A stretch of DNA of 64,000 nt from Arthrobacter ulcerisalmonis. GTDB lineage: Bacteria > Actinomycetota > Actinomycetes > Actinomycetales > Micrococcaceae. The first letter of the stretch is position 1. Each line of letters begins with the position of its first letter. This document shows positions 27,136 through 35,057 of the stretch, one piece after another. The stretch is taken from assembly GCF_900609065.1 (NCBI RefSeq), contig NZ_UXAU01000011.1:1-64000 (forward strand), read 5' to 3'. The position numbers were made by a program, and so were the translations under genes. The notes beneath the pieces were generated by a model. That model worked only from the letters and a program-made list of their open reading frames with translations. It searched no databases and was not told the origin of the DNA.

Positions 27136-27669
27136 ATGAAGCGTGCAAGGGTTCACATCATGGGGGCCAGCGGAAGCGGAACCACAACTCTTGGTCGGGC
27201 TCTGGCTGACTATTGGGCGGTTCCCCACGCGGACGCCGATGACTTCTTCTGGGTACCCACCGTCCCGCCCTATGTCGAGAAGCGTGCCGAGGACGCTCGG
27301 CGGGCACTGATGCATCAGGTGTTCGTTCCCAGGGAAGCCTGGGTCCTGTCCGGATCGATGATGGGCTGGGGGGACAACATCGCTGGAGAGTGCGATGCTG
27401 TGGTCTTCTTGTCGCTCGACTCTCGCGAGCGGATACGTCGCCTCGAAGCCCGCGAGGTGCATCGCCGGGCAGGCAAGAACTTCGATGAGGCCGCGTGGTC
27501 CGAGTTCCTGGACTGGGCAAAGGGTTATGACGAGCCGGAATTCGACGGCAGAAGCCGTACCGCCCACGAGGCTTGGCTCCACAACCTGGACGTACCGGTG
27601 TTGCGCCTCGGCAGCGAGACGCCAGTCACGGAACTCCTCGACGCCGTCCTGAAATGGGAGCCTTCGTAA
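27136..27669 (+). CDS. P-loop nucleotide kinase-like ATPase
   Basis: The 177-residue protein has a Walker A motif GASGSGTTTLG at about 10-20, where the usual lysine is replaced by threonine, and an aspartate-rich segment HADADDFFW near residue 33 similar to the acceptor-binding site of adenylate kinase-like (AAA_17/AAA_18) proteins. Relatives are described as AAA-family ATPases or shikimate/adenylate-kinase-like. The missing P-loop lysine is shared by part of this family. The substrate is unknown. Confidence 0.75.
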   Translation: MKRARVHIMGASGSGTTTLGRALADYWAVPHADADDFFWVPTVPPYVEKRAEDARRALMHQVFVPREAWVLSGSMMGWGDNIAGECDAVVFLSLDSRERIRRLEAREVHRRAGKNFDEAAWSEFLDWAKGYDEPEFDGRSRTAHEAWLHNLDVPVLRLGSETPVTELLDAVLKWEPS

Positions 27670-27723
27670 GTCGCGGGGCTCGTCAGCAATCCAGAATCAC
27701 GAATGCGAATCGTTGGTTGGGTG

Positions 27724-28212
27724 TTAATTGCAGAACGGCCTGTCTGGCGCACCGGCTACGACCGTCAGAGGTCCTTCGTCCGGCGTAGGGACTTCAAACT
27801 CATCGAAGTACTGGGCAGCCACCACGTCAGTCAGGCAAAACTCGTGGGCGTGGGATGTCCTTCGTAACCTGATGCGGGCCAAGGCCACAGATCGGGGCGT
27901 CTGCACGTAGATGGTGTCTGGCTCAACGCCCAGCGGCCTGATGAGGCTTCGGTAGTCCTCACGCATGCTCCGGGACCAAAACGAAAAGTCGAGGACGACG
28001 TCGGCGCCCGCCTTGATGAGGTCGACCAGTCGCTCCTTCAGTGCGGCCTCGATCGCGGTTTGAGTCTCTGCCTCCAGGGGCATTGTGCGCAGCCCCAGAT
28101 CCCATGCGACCTCGTCGAACGAGAGGCGGACCATACCTTCACGTTCCAGGCGACGCGCCACAGTGGACTTGCCAGCTCCTGCTGGCCCGCACATGAAGAC
28201 GGCTCGGCTCAT
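27724..28212 (-). CDS. P-loop kinase-like ATP-binding protein (AAA_33)
   Basis: The 162-residue protein starts MSRAVFMCGPAGAGKSTVAR, with a complete Walker A (GPAGAGKST). A later VVLDFSFWSRSMREDYR run and basic lid region fit zeta-toxin-like/AAA_33 small-molecule kinases. It probably phosphorylates a small compound, but no neighbour identifies it. It is convergent with a second P-loop protein, 54 bases apart. Confidence 0.8.
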   Translation of the reverse strand: MSRAVFMCGPAGAGKSTVARRLEREGMVRLSFDEVAWDLGLRTMPLEAETQTAIEAALKERLVDLIKAGADVVLDFSFWSRSMREDYRSLIRPLGVEPDTIYVQTPRSVALARIRLRRTSHAHEFCLTDVVAAQYFDEFEVPTPDEGPLTVVAGAPDRPFCN

Positions 28213-28272
28213 AACAACGATCCTAGGAGCAGAGTCGAATCGCCGAAACCCGCAGCCCTCCACGCGCGTTGG

Positions 28273-29022
28273 TCAGCGCAGCGCCAGCGGTTTCGTCTTG
28301 ACCGGCGCAAGGAACAGGATCATCACGACGGCGGTCATGGACCCGGCGGCCATGATCGCCGCCAGCACCACCACCTGGAACAGGCCCGCGGCTAAGGGCG
28401 AAATCCCGCCAAAGATCGCGCCAACGAAGGCACCAGGAAGCGTGACCAGGCCCGTTGTTTTGCTCTGATCGGTGGAAGGGATGAGCGCCGAATACACGGC
28501 CGATCGTGCCAAGGCTGCAGTGGCTTGCCGAGGCGTGGCGCCGAGCGCCAACCAGCCCTCTATCTCATCCCAGCGGTTCACGGCTTCCTGGCTGAACGTC
28601 CGGCCGGCGATGGTGGTGATGGCCATCGCGTTGCCAATGACGATCCCGCCAATCGCCAAGGCATAGCGCGGCGCGAACTCGATGGCTCCGGTGGCGAAGA
28701 CGATAGCCAACGTCACCAGCACCGCGGATCCCATAGCTGTCACCACCTGGCCAAAGCGGTGCCAACTCCAGCCCAACCGGCGTGTTGCTGTTGCGCAGGC
28801 TACGGTGAACATCAGCACCAGGGCCAGGCCAACCCACAAGGGACTGGTAATGACGCCGTTGAGGACCAGGCTGATGGCCGCCAACTGGGCAGTGCCGCGC
28901 AGGATGGCCCACGCGGGAGAGGCAGGTCGTGGCACACGGAACGCCGTCAGCACGCCAAGGGTTACCGCCACCAACACGGCCACCCCCACCAGGGGCGGGA
29001 CGAAGTCGCCGAGTTGGGTCAT
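28273..29022 (-). CDS. FetB-like (UPF0014) ABC transporter permease
   Basis: The 249-residue protein has seven hydrophobic segments and the UPF0014 marks: GNAMAITTIAGRTFSQE, ALGATPRQATAAL and IPSTDQSKTTGLVTLPGAF. In Escherichia coli the FetA-FetB pair exports iron. No ATPase gene lies beside it here, so the partner must be encoded elsewhere. Metal homeostasis is the likely role. Confidence 0.85.
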   Translation of the reverse strand: MTQLGDFVPPLVGVAVLVAVTLGVLTAFRVPRPASPAWAILRGTAQLAAISLVLNGVITSPLWVGLALVLMFTVACATATRRLGWSWHRFGQVVTAMGSAVLVTLAIVFATGAIEFAPRYALAIGGIVIGNAMAITTIAGRTFSQEAVNRWDEIEGWLALGATPRQATAALARSAVYSALIPSTDQSKTTGLVTLPGAFVGAIFGGISPLAAGLFQVVVLAAIMAAGSMTAVVMILFLAPVKTKPLALR

Positions 29023-29073
29023 GGGGCAAGCCTAGTGCTGGCGTTCGTCCACGGTGGGCAGGGATCAGGCGTG

Positions 29074-29655
29074 CTACTCGGGAGCCGCACCTAACTGGTA
29101 GGTGGCGAGGGTGACGCCACCGGGCAGGGCATCGAACGCAGCTGGTGTGGCGGGGCGCAGCTTGGCCCGACCGCCGAACAAGGCTATGCCCCTTCCCAAA
29201 ACCACAGGATTGATTTTGAGCTGGATCTCATCCACAACGTCGATCAATTGGCCCGCGAGATCGCCACCGCCGCAGAGCCAGATATCCCGTCCTGGTCCCT
29301 TCTTGAGCTCAGCCACGTATTCGGCCACATGGCCATGGAAATATTCGACGCTTGATGCGGCCGGAGCCTCTTGGTGCGTGACCACAATCTGCCGCAAATG
29401 TGGGTAAGCGCCGCCGGCCAAGCCAGCCTCCAGGGCCGGGGCGAAGGTTCGCCAGCCCATGATGACAGTGTCGAAGCGTCGGGGCCCAGCCATCACGCTA
29501 AACGCTTCCCTCGCCTGCACCGGGCACGTTTCCGGATATCTACTGAACAGGTTGGCAAGCGTATCGGGATCGACAGGAAAGTGCGTGGTATCCCCGGACG
29601 GGTCTGCAATGAACCCGTCAACGGACGTAGCCACGTAGTACACAAGTTTTCGCAT
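29074..29655 (-). CDS. Dihydrofolate reductase-like (RibD C-terminal) protein
   Basis: The 193-residue protein opens MRKLVYYVATSVDGFIADPSG, the standard start of the DHFR/RibD C-terminal family, and keeps the cofactor block DIWLCGGGDLAGQLI near residue 123. These are NADPH-binding reductases of varied or unknown substrate. It is divergent from a TetR regulator, which probably controls it. Confidence 0.88.
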   Translation of the reverse strand: MRKLVYYVATSVDGFIADPSGDTTHFPVDPDTLANLFSRYPETCPVQAREAFSVMAGPRRFDTVIMGWRTFAPALEAGLAGGAYPHLRQIVVTHQEAPAASSVEYFHGHVAEYVAELKKGPGRDIWLCGGGDLAGQLIDVVDEIQLKINPVVLGRGIALFGGRAKLRPATPAAFDALPGGVTLATYQLGAAPE

Positions 29656-29673
29656 AAGTCACTCCAATCACTA

Positions 29674-29720
29674 TGGATGTTGTGGTTGAGCCCAATATAC
29701 AACAGATGTAGTGGTTGAGA
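29674..29720. promoter_or_regulatory. Repeated half-sites in the DHFR-like/TetR divergent promoter
   Basis: GTGGTTGAG occurs at 29682-29690 and again at 29711-29719, and CAATCACTA just upstream of the first is close to the inverse of TAGTGGTTG. Three related half-sites in 50 bases between the two divergent genes suggest the TetR operator. Confidence 0.45.
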
Positions 29721-29733
29721 TAGGGTGAGTTGC

Positions 29734-30342
29734 ATGGTTGCAAACCCACGCCGGCGCGTTGACGTCACAGACGCGGCACTCCGCATTCTTGGCCACGACG
29801 GCAGCCGGGCGCTCACCCACCGCGCCGTAGATGCCGCGGCTCAGCTGCCGGCGGGAACCTGCGCCAACTACTTTCCGAGCCGCGCAGCCCTACTGTTGGC
29901 CATGGCCCAGCGCATCTTCGAGCGACTGGCGCCGGACCCTTCGGAGCTGCAACGGCTGACATCAATCCCCCACGACGACGCCCTGCCGGAGTACGTGGGC
30001 TACGTCGTCGAACGCCTGATCCGTAGTCCCGACCTGGCCCGCGCACTGATCGAATTGCGGCTCGAGGCGGCGCGTTCGGAAGAGATCTCGGCTGTCGTGA
30101 CGCCCATCCTCCGGCAAGGCTTGATCGATGACGTGAGCTTTCACCGCGAGAGGGGATTCTACGGTGGGCAGGCGATGGTGACTCAGCTCCACCACTTGGT
30201 CAATGGAATCTTGCTGGACCATCTCACCGCTCCACTCGACCCGACGGCCAATCCAGTTGGCACGGCCAAAGACGCCGCGCGGGCGCTGGCACTTGGCTGG
30301 CCGAGCGATGAGACCAGCGATCAGCCGTCGCGACCCAAGTAG
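29734..30342 (+). CDS. TetR-family transcriptional regulator
   Basis: The 202-residue protein has an N-terminal helix-turn-helix (ALTHRAVDAAAQLPAGTCANYFPSR, with the usual recognition helix ending in YF) and a variable helical effector domain. It faces the DHFR-like gene and shares its promoter, the usual setting of a local repressor. ATG 29734 was preferred to a GTG three codons earlier. Its end overlaps the convergent amidohydrolase gene by 22 bases. Confidence 0.88.
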   Translation: MVANPRRRVDVTDAALRILGHDGSRALTHRAVDAAAQLPAGTCANYFPSRAALLLAMAQRIFERLAPDPSELQRLTSIPHDDALPEYVGYVVERLIRSPDLARALIELRLEAARSEEISAVVTPILRQGLIDDVSFHRERGFYGGQAMVTQLHHLVNGILLDHLTAPLDPTANPVGTAKDAARALALGWPSDETSDQPSRPK

Positions 30343-31553
30343 GACAGCGCCGCCACCACGTGGGCCTGGACGCCGACTGACAGTGTCGGGTCCATGACCG
30401 GTGCGAAAAACGGCGAGTGATTAGCTGGAATGTCGCGGGCAACAGTGCCGTTCTTTACGGCCGCATCATACGTTGCCGGGTCAGCACCGCCCAGCAGCCA
30501 GTAGGTGTACGGCACACCAAAGGCGTCCGGGATCCTGCTGAAGTCTTCGGACGCCGTCTGCCTGGTGGCGGGCTGCACCGCGTCCGCACCGAAATGATCG
30601 TGGAACGCGGCGGTGACATGATCGGTGGTCCCGGCATCATTGTCCGTCAGGGGAAACTGGTCGTAGTACTCGAAAACAGGCTCCTGCGGAGACCCTGCTG
30701 TGAGGCATTCGCCCTTGACGATCCGCTCGATCGCGGCCAGCACCGTCGATCTGACCTCGTCATCGTAGATTCGGATGTTGAGCAGCAGTGTGGCCCGGTC
30801 CGGGATGATGTTGGACTTGGTGCCAACGTTCAACGCACCCACCGTGACCACCGCGAAGTCGCCTGGCTTGGTCTCGCGGGACACCACCGTCTGCAGCCGG
30901 AGCACAATTGCCGCGGAAAGGACCACCGGGTCGACGGCCATGTGCGGCATGGACCCGTGAGCGCCCTTGCCAAACACCGTAATCTTCAGCGAATCCCCTG
31001 CGGACAGGACCGGCCCGGCGGTAGTAGCCACCAGGCCAGCGGCCATCGGCATCACGTGCTGGGCCAGCGCGACGTCGGGGCGGGGCACCTTGGTGACCAG
31101 GTCGTCGTCGAGCATCGCCTGCGAACCCGCGCCCACCTCTTCCGCCGGCTGAAACAGAGCAATATAGGTCCCGGACCACGCGTCCCGGCCATCGGCGAGC
31201 AGCTTGGCGGCGCCGAGCAGCGCGCTGACGTGCACGTCATGTCCGCACGCGTGCATGACGCCGGGCACTTCGGAGGCGTAATCCAGGTGGGTCGCTTCGG
31301 TCACCGGGAGGGCGTCGGTGTCGGCCCGGGAAAGGACGGTTTTCCCCTCACCGTTGACCAGGACGCCCACCACTCCGGTGCCACCAATGCGCTGCACGTC
31401 GTAGCCAAAACTCTTTAGTTTCTCCTCGACGATGCCCGCCGTGCGTTCCTCTTCAAGGCTGAGTTCCGGGTGTCGATGCAGGTCAGTGTAGGTGTCGCGA
31501 ATCCAGCCGAGCTCGGCATCGAGGCTTGTCAGGACTTTGTTGCTGCTACTCAT
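30321..31553 (-). CDS. M20 family amidohydrolase (hippurate hydrolase-like)
   Basis: The protein has about 410 residues. Metal-binding motifs of M20D are visible: HACGHDVHVSALLG near 105-118, EEVGAG near 142 and a C-terminal NHSPFF block carrying the last ligand. A dimerisation lid domain lies between. Such enzymes hydrolyse N-acyl amino acids or hippurate. It is monocistronic and its 3' end overlaps the TetR gene. Confidence 0.88.
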   Translation of the reverse strand: MSSSNKVLTSLDAELGWIRDTYTDLHRHPELSLEEERTAGIVEEKLKSFGYDVQRIGGTGVVGVLVNGEGKTVLSRADTDALPVTEATHLDYASEVPGVMHACGHDVHVSALLGAAKLLADGRDAWSGTYIALFQPAEEVGAGSQAMLDDDLVTKVPRPDVALAQHVMPMAAGLVATTAGPVLSAGDSLKITVFGKGAHGSMPHMAVDPVVLSAAIVLRLQTVVSRETKPGDFAVVTVGALNVGTKSNIIPDRATLLLNIRIYDDEVRSTVLAAIERIVKGECLTAGSPQEPVFEYYDQFPLTDNDAGTTDHVTAAFHDHFGADAVQPATRQTASEDFSRIPDAFGVPYTYWLLGGADPATYDAAVKNGTVARDIPANHSPFFAPVMDPTLSVGVQAHVVAALSYLGRDG

Positions 31554-31665
31554 GGCCGTCATCTCCCGCGAAACATTCCGCTTCCGCCGGATGGTGCGGC
31601 GCGGCAGGCCCCAGCATAGCCGCGCCGCCTGGCGCTTTCCCTGGCCGCCCCCTTTTAAGACGCGA

Positions 31666-31694
31666 ACGACGACGGCGGAGGCCGCCGTCGTCGT
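31666..31694. terminator. Perfect hairpin of GACGGCGG type after the SRPBCC gene
   Basis: ACGACGACGGCGG (31666-31678) and its exact complement (31682-31694) enclose AGG. It lies between the SRPBCC gene and the amidohydrolase gene on the same strand, so it most likely ends the ArsR-SRPBCC transcript. The same core recurs elsewhere in the window. Confidence 0.65.
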
Positions 31695-31754
31695 CTATCG
31701 TTTGGTGAGTTCTCCGGGAAGGTTCCGGATTCCGGCGTAAAAGCTCCGGGAGGG

Positions 31755-32252
31755 TCAGGCGTTGGCGTGCTCGGCGAGGATGCCGTCGATCTGGCCCATG
31801 GCCAGGCCCATGCCCTCCTGCATGCCCATCTCTACCATTTGTTCCATCTGCTCAACGGACTCGAACTTGGTTGTGACCTGCATCCGCGTCCGGTCACCCT
31901 GGGGTTCGATGGTCACCTCTGCACGGGCGATGCCGTACTCGTTGGTGGGGTTGCCGTCGGCGTCAGCGAAGCCATCATCGAAGGCGATCCGGGCCGGCGT
32001 TTCGATCGCGGTGAACTCCCACCAGCCGTGGGCCTTGCTGCCGTCCGGGCCGGTCATGAAGTAGTTGGCGCGGCCGCCGGGGACAAAGTCGTGGGTTTCG
32101 AACGTGGAAGGCCAGGTGGGCGGGCCCCACCAGCGCTCCAGTTGCCGGGGATCGGACCAGAGTTCCCAGACGCGTTCAACACCGGCATCAAACTCGGCAA
32201 CGATGGTGAAGTTGAGCGCCTCAAGGTTCTTGGTTGAACTGACGACTGTCAT
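31755..32252 (-). CDS. SRPBCC/AHSA1-like domain protein
   Basis: The 165-residue protein has an AHSA1-type START-like fold, with WELWSDPRQLERWWGPPTWP near residue 30-50 and a later GWWEFTAIETPARIAFDD block. The fold binds hydrophobic ligands. It is encoded 12 bases after an ArsR-type regulator, a very common pair in actinobacteria (for example Rv2034 and Rv2035). The role is not established; ligand binding in response to an unknown signal is possible. Confidence 0.87.
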   Translation of the reverse strand: MTVVSSTKNLEALNFTIVAEFDAGVERVWELWSDPRQLERWWGPPTWPSTFETHDFVPGGRANYFMTGPDGSKAHGWWEFTAIETPARIAFDDGFADADGNPTNEYGIARAEVTIEPQGDRTRMQVTTKFESVEQMEQMVEMGMQEGMGLAMGQIDGILAEHANA

Positions 32253-32264
32253 GGCATTGCCTTT

Positions 32265-32597
32265 CTAATCTTCTGCAAGGATGAGCGCCATCCTGTCGGC
32301 ACGTTGCCGCCAGGCCTGCTCATATTCGTCGAGCAATTGCTGGGCTTTCTGCAGGGCATCTCGATTTCCCCGCACCAGCTGCTCCCTTCCGCGCTTCTCC
32401 TTGGTCACCAGGGAGGCCCGCTCCAACACCGCAACGTGCTTCTGGACTGCGGCGAAACTCATGGCATAGAGGGCAGCCAAGCCAGACACCGAGTACTCGG
32501 CGAGACTCACCCGGCGGACAATATCCCTGCGGGTGGAATCTGCGAGCGCCTGAAACAGGCGGTCCAGTTCTGCATCTGACATCTGATCTACAACCAT
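32265..32597 (-). CDS. ArsR-family regulator
   Basis: The 110-residue protein has a winged helix-turn-helix (FQALADSTRRDIVRRVS, then MSFAAVQKHVAVLERASLV). No cysteine metal site is visible, so it is a metal-independent ArsR of the Rv2034 kind. The ATG at 32595-32597 lies inside a perfect palindrome (32589-32606), giving tight self-repression. An alternative start at 32582 is possible. It is the first gene of the ArsR-SRPBCC operon. Confidence 0.87.
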   Translation of the reverse strand: MVVDQMSDAELDRLFQALADSTRRDIVRRVSLAEYSVSGLAALYAMSFAAVQKHVAVLERASLVTKEKRGREQLVRGNRDALQKAQQLLDEYEQAWRQRADRMALILAED

Positions 32598-32606
32598 TTG
32601 GTTGTA
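32589..32606. promoter_or_regulatory. ArsR operator TACAACCA-TT-TGGTTGTA
   Basis: Perfect 8-base arms (32589-32596 and 32599-32606) with a 2-base centre overlap the ArsR start codon. Position and symmetry point to autoregulation, and the same core (ACCA-NN-TGGT) is often seen in front of ArsR-SRPBCC pairs. Confidence 0.65.
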
Positions 32607-32695
32607 TGTTATCGCGTGACCTGCGGCGGGTCAATGGGTGGACACCGACGCCAGACCCTTCCTCCACCGGGCTCCCGTCCGGTACGTTGGCCGCC

Positions 32696-33466
32696 ATGAC
32701 AACAGTGCTCGTTGGCGCAGGTGCGGACCCCGATTTCCTTGCCCCATTCGACGTCTTCGCCGAAGCATTGCCGCAGCACAGAACGGTCCACCTTGCCGTG
32801 GTGGTGCACTCAGACCAAGCTGACCCAGCCACGCTCCTGGCGGCCTACACCGGCCCACTGGAAGCTCGGCTCAACTGCCGGATCGTCCCAATCCTCCTGC
32901 ACGGCGACACTGTGGATGCCGTCAACAGCAACAGCTTCGACGCAGTGGACGGAATTGTGGTGGGTGGCGGCCGAACACCGGCATACCTGAAAGGTCTACG
33001 CGGAGCGGCAGCAAATATCGCCCAGCGCGTGGCCAACGGGGTGCCATATCTCGGCTTCTCGGCGGGTGCCATGGTCGCACCAGGACGCGCCCTCACCGGC
33101 GGCTACCTGGTCAACGGCGTCGAGGTCTGCGACGAGGGCTGCTCGGAAGGGATCAGCGAGGTGCAGGTCGAGGACGGCCTGGGGCTGGCACCGTTCAGCA
33201 TCGATGTCCACGCGGCCCAGGCGGGAACGCTCAGCCGAGCCGTCGCTGCCGTGGACGCCGGCTTGGTCGAACGCGTGGTCGCAATTGACGAAGGAACCGC
33301 CCTCGTCATCACCGACCCAGCGGCCACCGACAACACGGTGCTTGGCAGCGGCCGCTGCTGGGACATCCAGCGCCGCACCAACAGCGACGGTTGGCTCCCT
33401 GGTGCGGGAGTCGTCGTCGTGCTCCGGACGGCAACTCAGGCACCACGCACCAGCCAGCAGAAATGA
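32696..33466 (+). CDS. Peptidase S51/dipeptidase E-like protein
   Basis: The 256-residue protein keeps a glutamine-amidotransferase-like fold with GGGRTP (90-95) and the nucleophile elbow GFSAGAM (S122). This matches the S51 family (dipeptidase E, cyanophycinase). It could release N-terminal aspartyl residues or act on cyanophycin-like polymers. The conserved histidine and glutamate of the family were not assigned with certainty. It is divergent from the ArsR gene. Confidence 0.75.
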   Translation: MTTVLVGAGADPDFLAPFDVFAEALPQHRTVHLAVVVHSDQADPATLLAAYTGPLEARLNCRIVPILLHGDTVDAVNSNSFDAVDGIVVGGGRTPAYLKGLRGAAANIAQRVANGVPYLGFSAGAMVAPGRALTGGYLVNGVEVCDEGCSEGISEVQVEDGLGLAPFSIDVHAAQAGTLSRAVAAVDAGLVERVVAIDEGTALVITDPAATDNTVLGSGRCWDIQRRTNSDGWLPGAGVVVVLRTATQAPRTSQQK

Positions 33467-33525
33467 CGCACGGATTGCGGCCGGCCAGCGAACGTGACCA
33501 GTCTCACCTGCCATAAAGGGACCAA

Positions 33526-33702
33526 ATGGTTGAGGCTGCGGCCAGCGTCTGGGCACTATGGAAAGGCAGCACAGGGCACAGCGAAGTCGAGACCGGCCTC
33601 GCGCCCCGGCCAGATTCACCGGCCGCAGCAGCTGCACACTTTGTCCTCATCGGCGAGGACGCGGCCACGCGCCGTCCAACGTATGAAATGGAAGTTGAAT
33701 AA
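33526..33702 (+). CDS. Small hypothetical protein, translationally coupled
   Basis: This 58-residue frame starts at ATG 33526 after AAAGGGA and ends with TAA at 33700-33702, where the last A is the first base of the next start codon (TAATG). It contains an alanine-rich stretch followed by HFVLIGEDAATRRPTYEMEVE. No family is recognised. The ribosome site and the coupled start support translation, but coding is not proven. Confidence 0.5.
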   Translation: MVEAAASVWALWKGSTGHSEVETGLAPRPDSPAAAAAHFVLIGEDAATRRPTYEMEVE

Positions 33703-33899
33703 TGACGTTCGATGCACCTAACTCCGTAACGCTTAAAATCTGGGATCGCACCTCGCTGCACCAGACCATCGATAACGCGGTCCACGAACTCTCCGCGCTC
33801 CTCAAAACCACCACGTGCCGCATCGCCGTCACCTGCAGCGGCCCCAACACCTTCACGTTGAGCCTCCGCGGCGAGGACAAGGCGTTCGCCGCCGCCTAG
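33702..33899 (+). CDS. Small hypothetical protein
   Basis: The 65-residue protein (MTFDAPNSVTLKIWDRTSLH at its start) has three cysteine-flanked short strands and a helix (TIDNAVHELSALLKTT). It starts within the stop codon of the previous frame. An intrinsic terminator follows 26 bases later. No family is recognised; the predicted alpha/beta size is that of a small domain. Confidence 0.6.
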   Translation: MTFDAPNSVTLKIWDRTSLHQTIDNAVHELSALLKTTTCRIAVTCSGPNTFTLSLRGEDKAFAAA

Positions 33900-33924
33900 G
33901 CAGCCACTGAGCCTTGCCATACTG

Positions 33925-33965
33925 GCCCGGTTTTCGACCCCAGGGGGTTGAGAGCCGGGCTTTTT
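33925..33965 (+). terminator. Intrinsic terminator after the small hypothetical genes
   Basis: GCCCGG (33925-33930) pairs with CCGGGC (33955-33960), with extra pairing inside (TTTTC with a GAGA-type partner), followed directly by TTTTT. The rest of the gap to 34118 holds no convincing gene. Confidence 0.8.
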
Positions 33966-34118
33966 GCTGCACCCAGCCCCCAAAACTGGGCCAGCGTGGC
34001 AGCAGCCCTAGAAACTCAGCTGCGCGACGCCAAGACTTTGGCTGCACGTCACCAAATAGCTCTGGCCTGCGACGCTACTGCACAGTAGAGTCGGGGCAAC
34101 GAGGCGAGGGGGCGACAC

Positions 34119-34943
34119 GTGACCGAACAGCGCAGCCCCACGGTTACTCTCCACTCCACGCGCATCATCGCGGCGCTGCCAGCAACACTCTTGGTTGCCG
34201 CGGGATTCGTCTTGTTTGTTCGGCAGGATCAGCTCATCGGCTTCGCCCTGCTTGCCGGAGCACTGGTGTGGGCAGCCTTTCTGGGCCGACGCCTACTCAC
34301 CGACCTGGCCCTGATTGCGTTTGGCATCACGGTGATGAGCCTTGTACCCATCACCACCGACATCAGCAACGGGCACATGGCCGTGATGGGCACGGCCATG
34401 ACGCTAGCCGTGGGCGTGCCCTACTTGGTGTCGAGGTTCGGCACCCGCGAGCACGCCATCCGGTTCCCCGTCCGCACTGGGAAGCCGTGGACACAAGCGG
34501 AACGGTGGTACCTGCCCGCAGTTCTCGTCATCGGCTATGCCCTCATGCCCGTCTACATGATCGGCACCGGCGTCTACACCAACTGGCCTGCAGTGAGCGA
34601 TCCGGAGGGAATCGCGCGGCTCTTCTTAGGGACAAACGTCCTGGGCATCTGGGACGAACTCTTCTTCATCTGCACCACGTTCACGCTGCTCCGACGCCAT
34701 CTGCCCGACTGGACGGCCAACCTCCTGCAGGCCGTCCTCTTCACCTCCTTCCTCTGGGAATTGGGGTTTCACGCCTGGGCGCCCTTCTTCATCTTCCCGT
34801 TCGCCCTGCTCCAGGCTCGGCTGTTCAGCATCACCCGCTCGCTGTCCTACATCGTCAACGTCCACTTGCTATTCGACTTCGTCTTGTTCCTGGTCCTCAT
34901 CCACGCCCATAACCGGGAATGGCTCAACATCTTCATCTACTAA
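34119..34943 (+). CDS. CPBP-family intramembrane metalloprotease-like protein
   Basis: The 274-residue, GTG-started protein has about eight hydrophobic segments. CPBP (Abi) landmarks are present but altered: motif 1 reads WDELFFICTTFTLLRR instead of EExxxR, motif 2 is a phenylalanine-rich LWELGFHAW, and motif 3 is VHLLFDF. Family members process prenylated or other membrane substrates, or act as bacteriocin immunity proteins. With one glutamate of motif 1 changed to aspartate, activity is uncertain. A CRP-type site follows its stop codon, at the head of the Asp23 operon. Confidence 0.75.
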   Translation: MTEQRSPTVTLHSTRIIAALPATLLVAAGFVLFVRQDQLIGFALLAGALVWAAFLGRRLLTDLALIAFGITVMSLVPITTDISNGHMAVMGTAMTLAVGVPYLVSRFGTREHAIRFPVRTGKPWTQAERWYLPAVLVIGYALMPVYMIGTGVYTNWPAVSDPEGIARLFLGTNVLGIWDELFFICTTFTLLRRHLPDWTANLLQAVLFTSFLWELGFHAWAPFFIFPFALLQARLFSITRSLSYIVNVHLLFDFVLFLVLIHAHNREWLNIFIY

Positions 34944-34947
34944 GGAG

Positions 34948-34963
34948 TGTGATGCAGCTCACA
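34948..34963. promoter_or_regulatory. CRP/GlxR-type binding site TGTGATGCAGCTCACA
   Basis: The site matches the TGTGA-N6-TCACA consensus of cAMP receptor proteins in all ten defined positions. It begins 5 bases after the CPBP stop codon and 95 bases before the Asp23 start codon, in the only intergenic gap between them. Actinobacterial Crp/GlxR proteins use this same consensus. Confidence 0.75.
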
Positions 34964-35057
34964 TAAATAAAAGCGTGACGAATTCACCGCCCGGTACGTC
35001 TTACATGTGAAGGCGCAAAACAGGCGCTTCCAGATCAACTTGAAGAGGAGTGGGACC

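Noticed and set aside
27136-28212. The two adjacent P-loop genes as a toxin-antitoxin pair
   Set aside because: They are convergent, not in one operon, and both look like independent small-molecule kinases.
30417-31418. Plus-strand open frame opposite the M20 amidohydrolase gene
   Set aside because: It is a shadow of a conserved enzyme and has no own ribosome site or family match.
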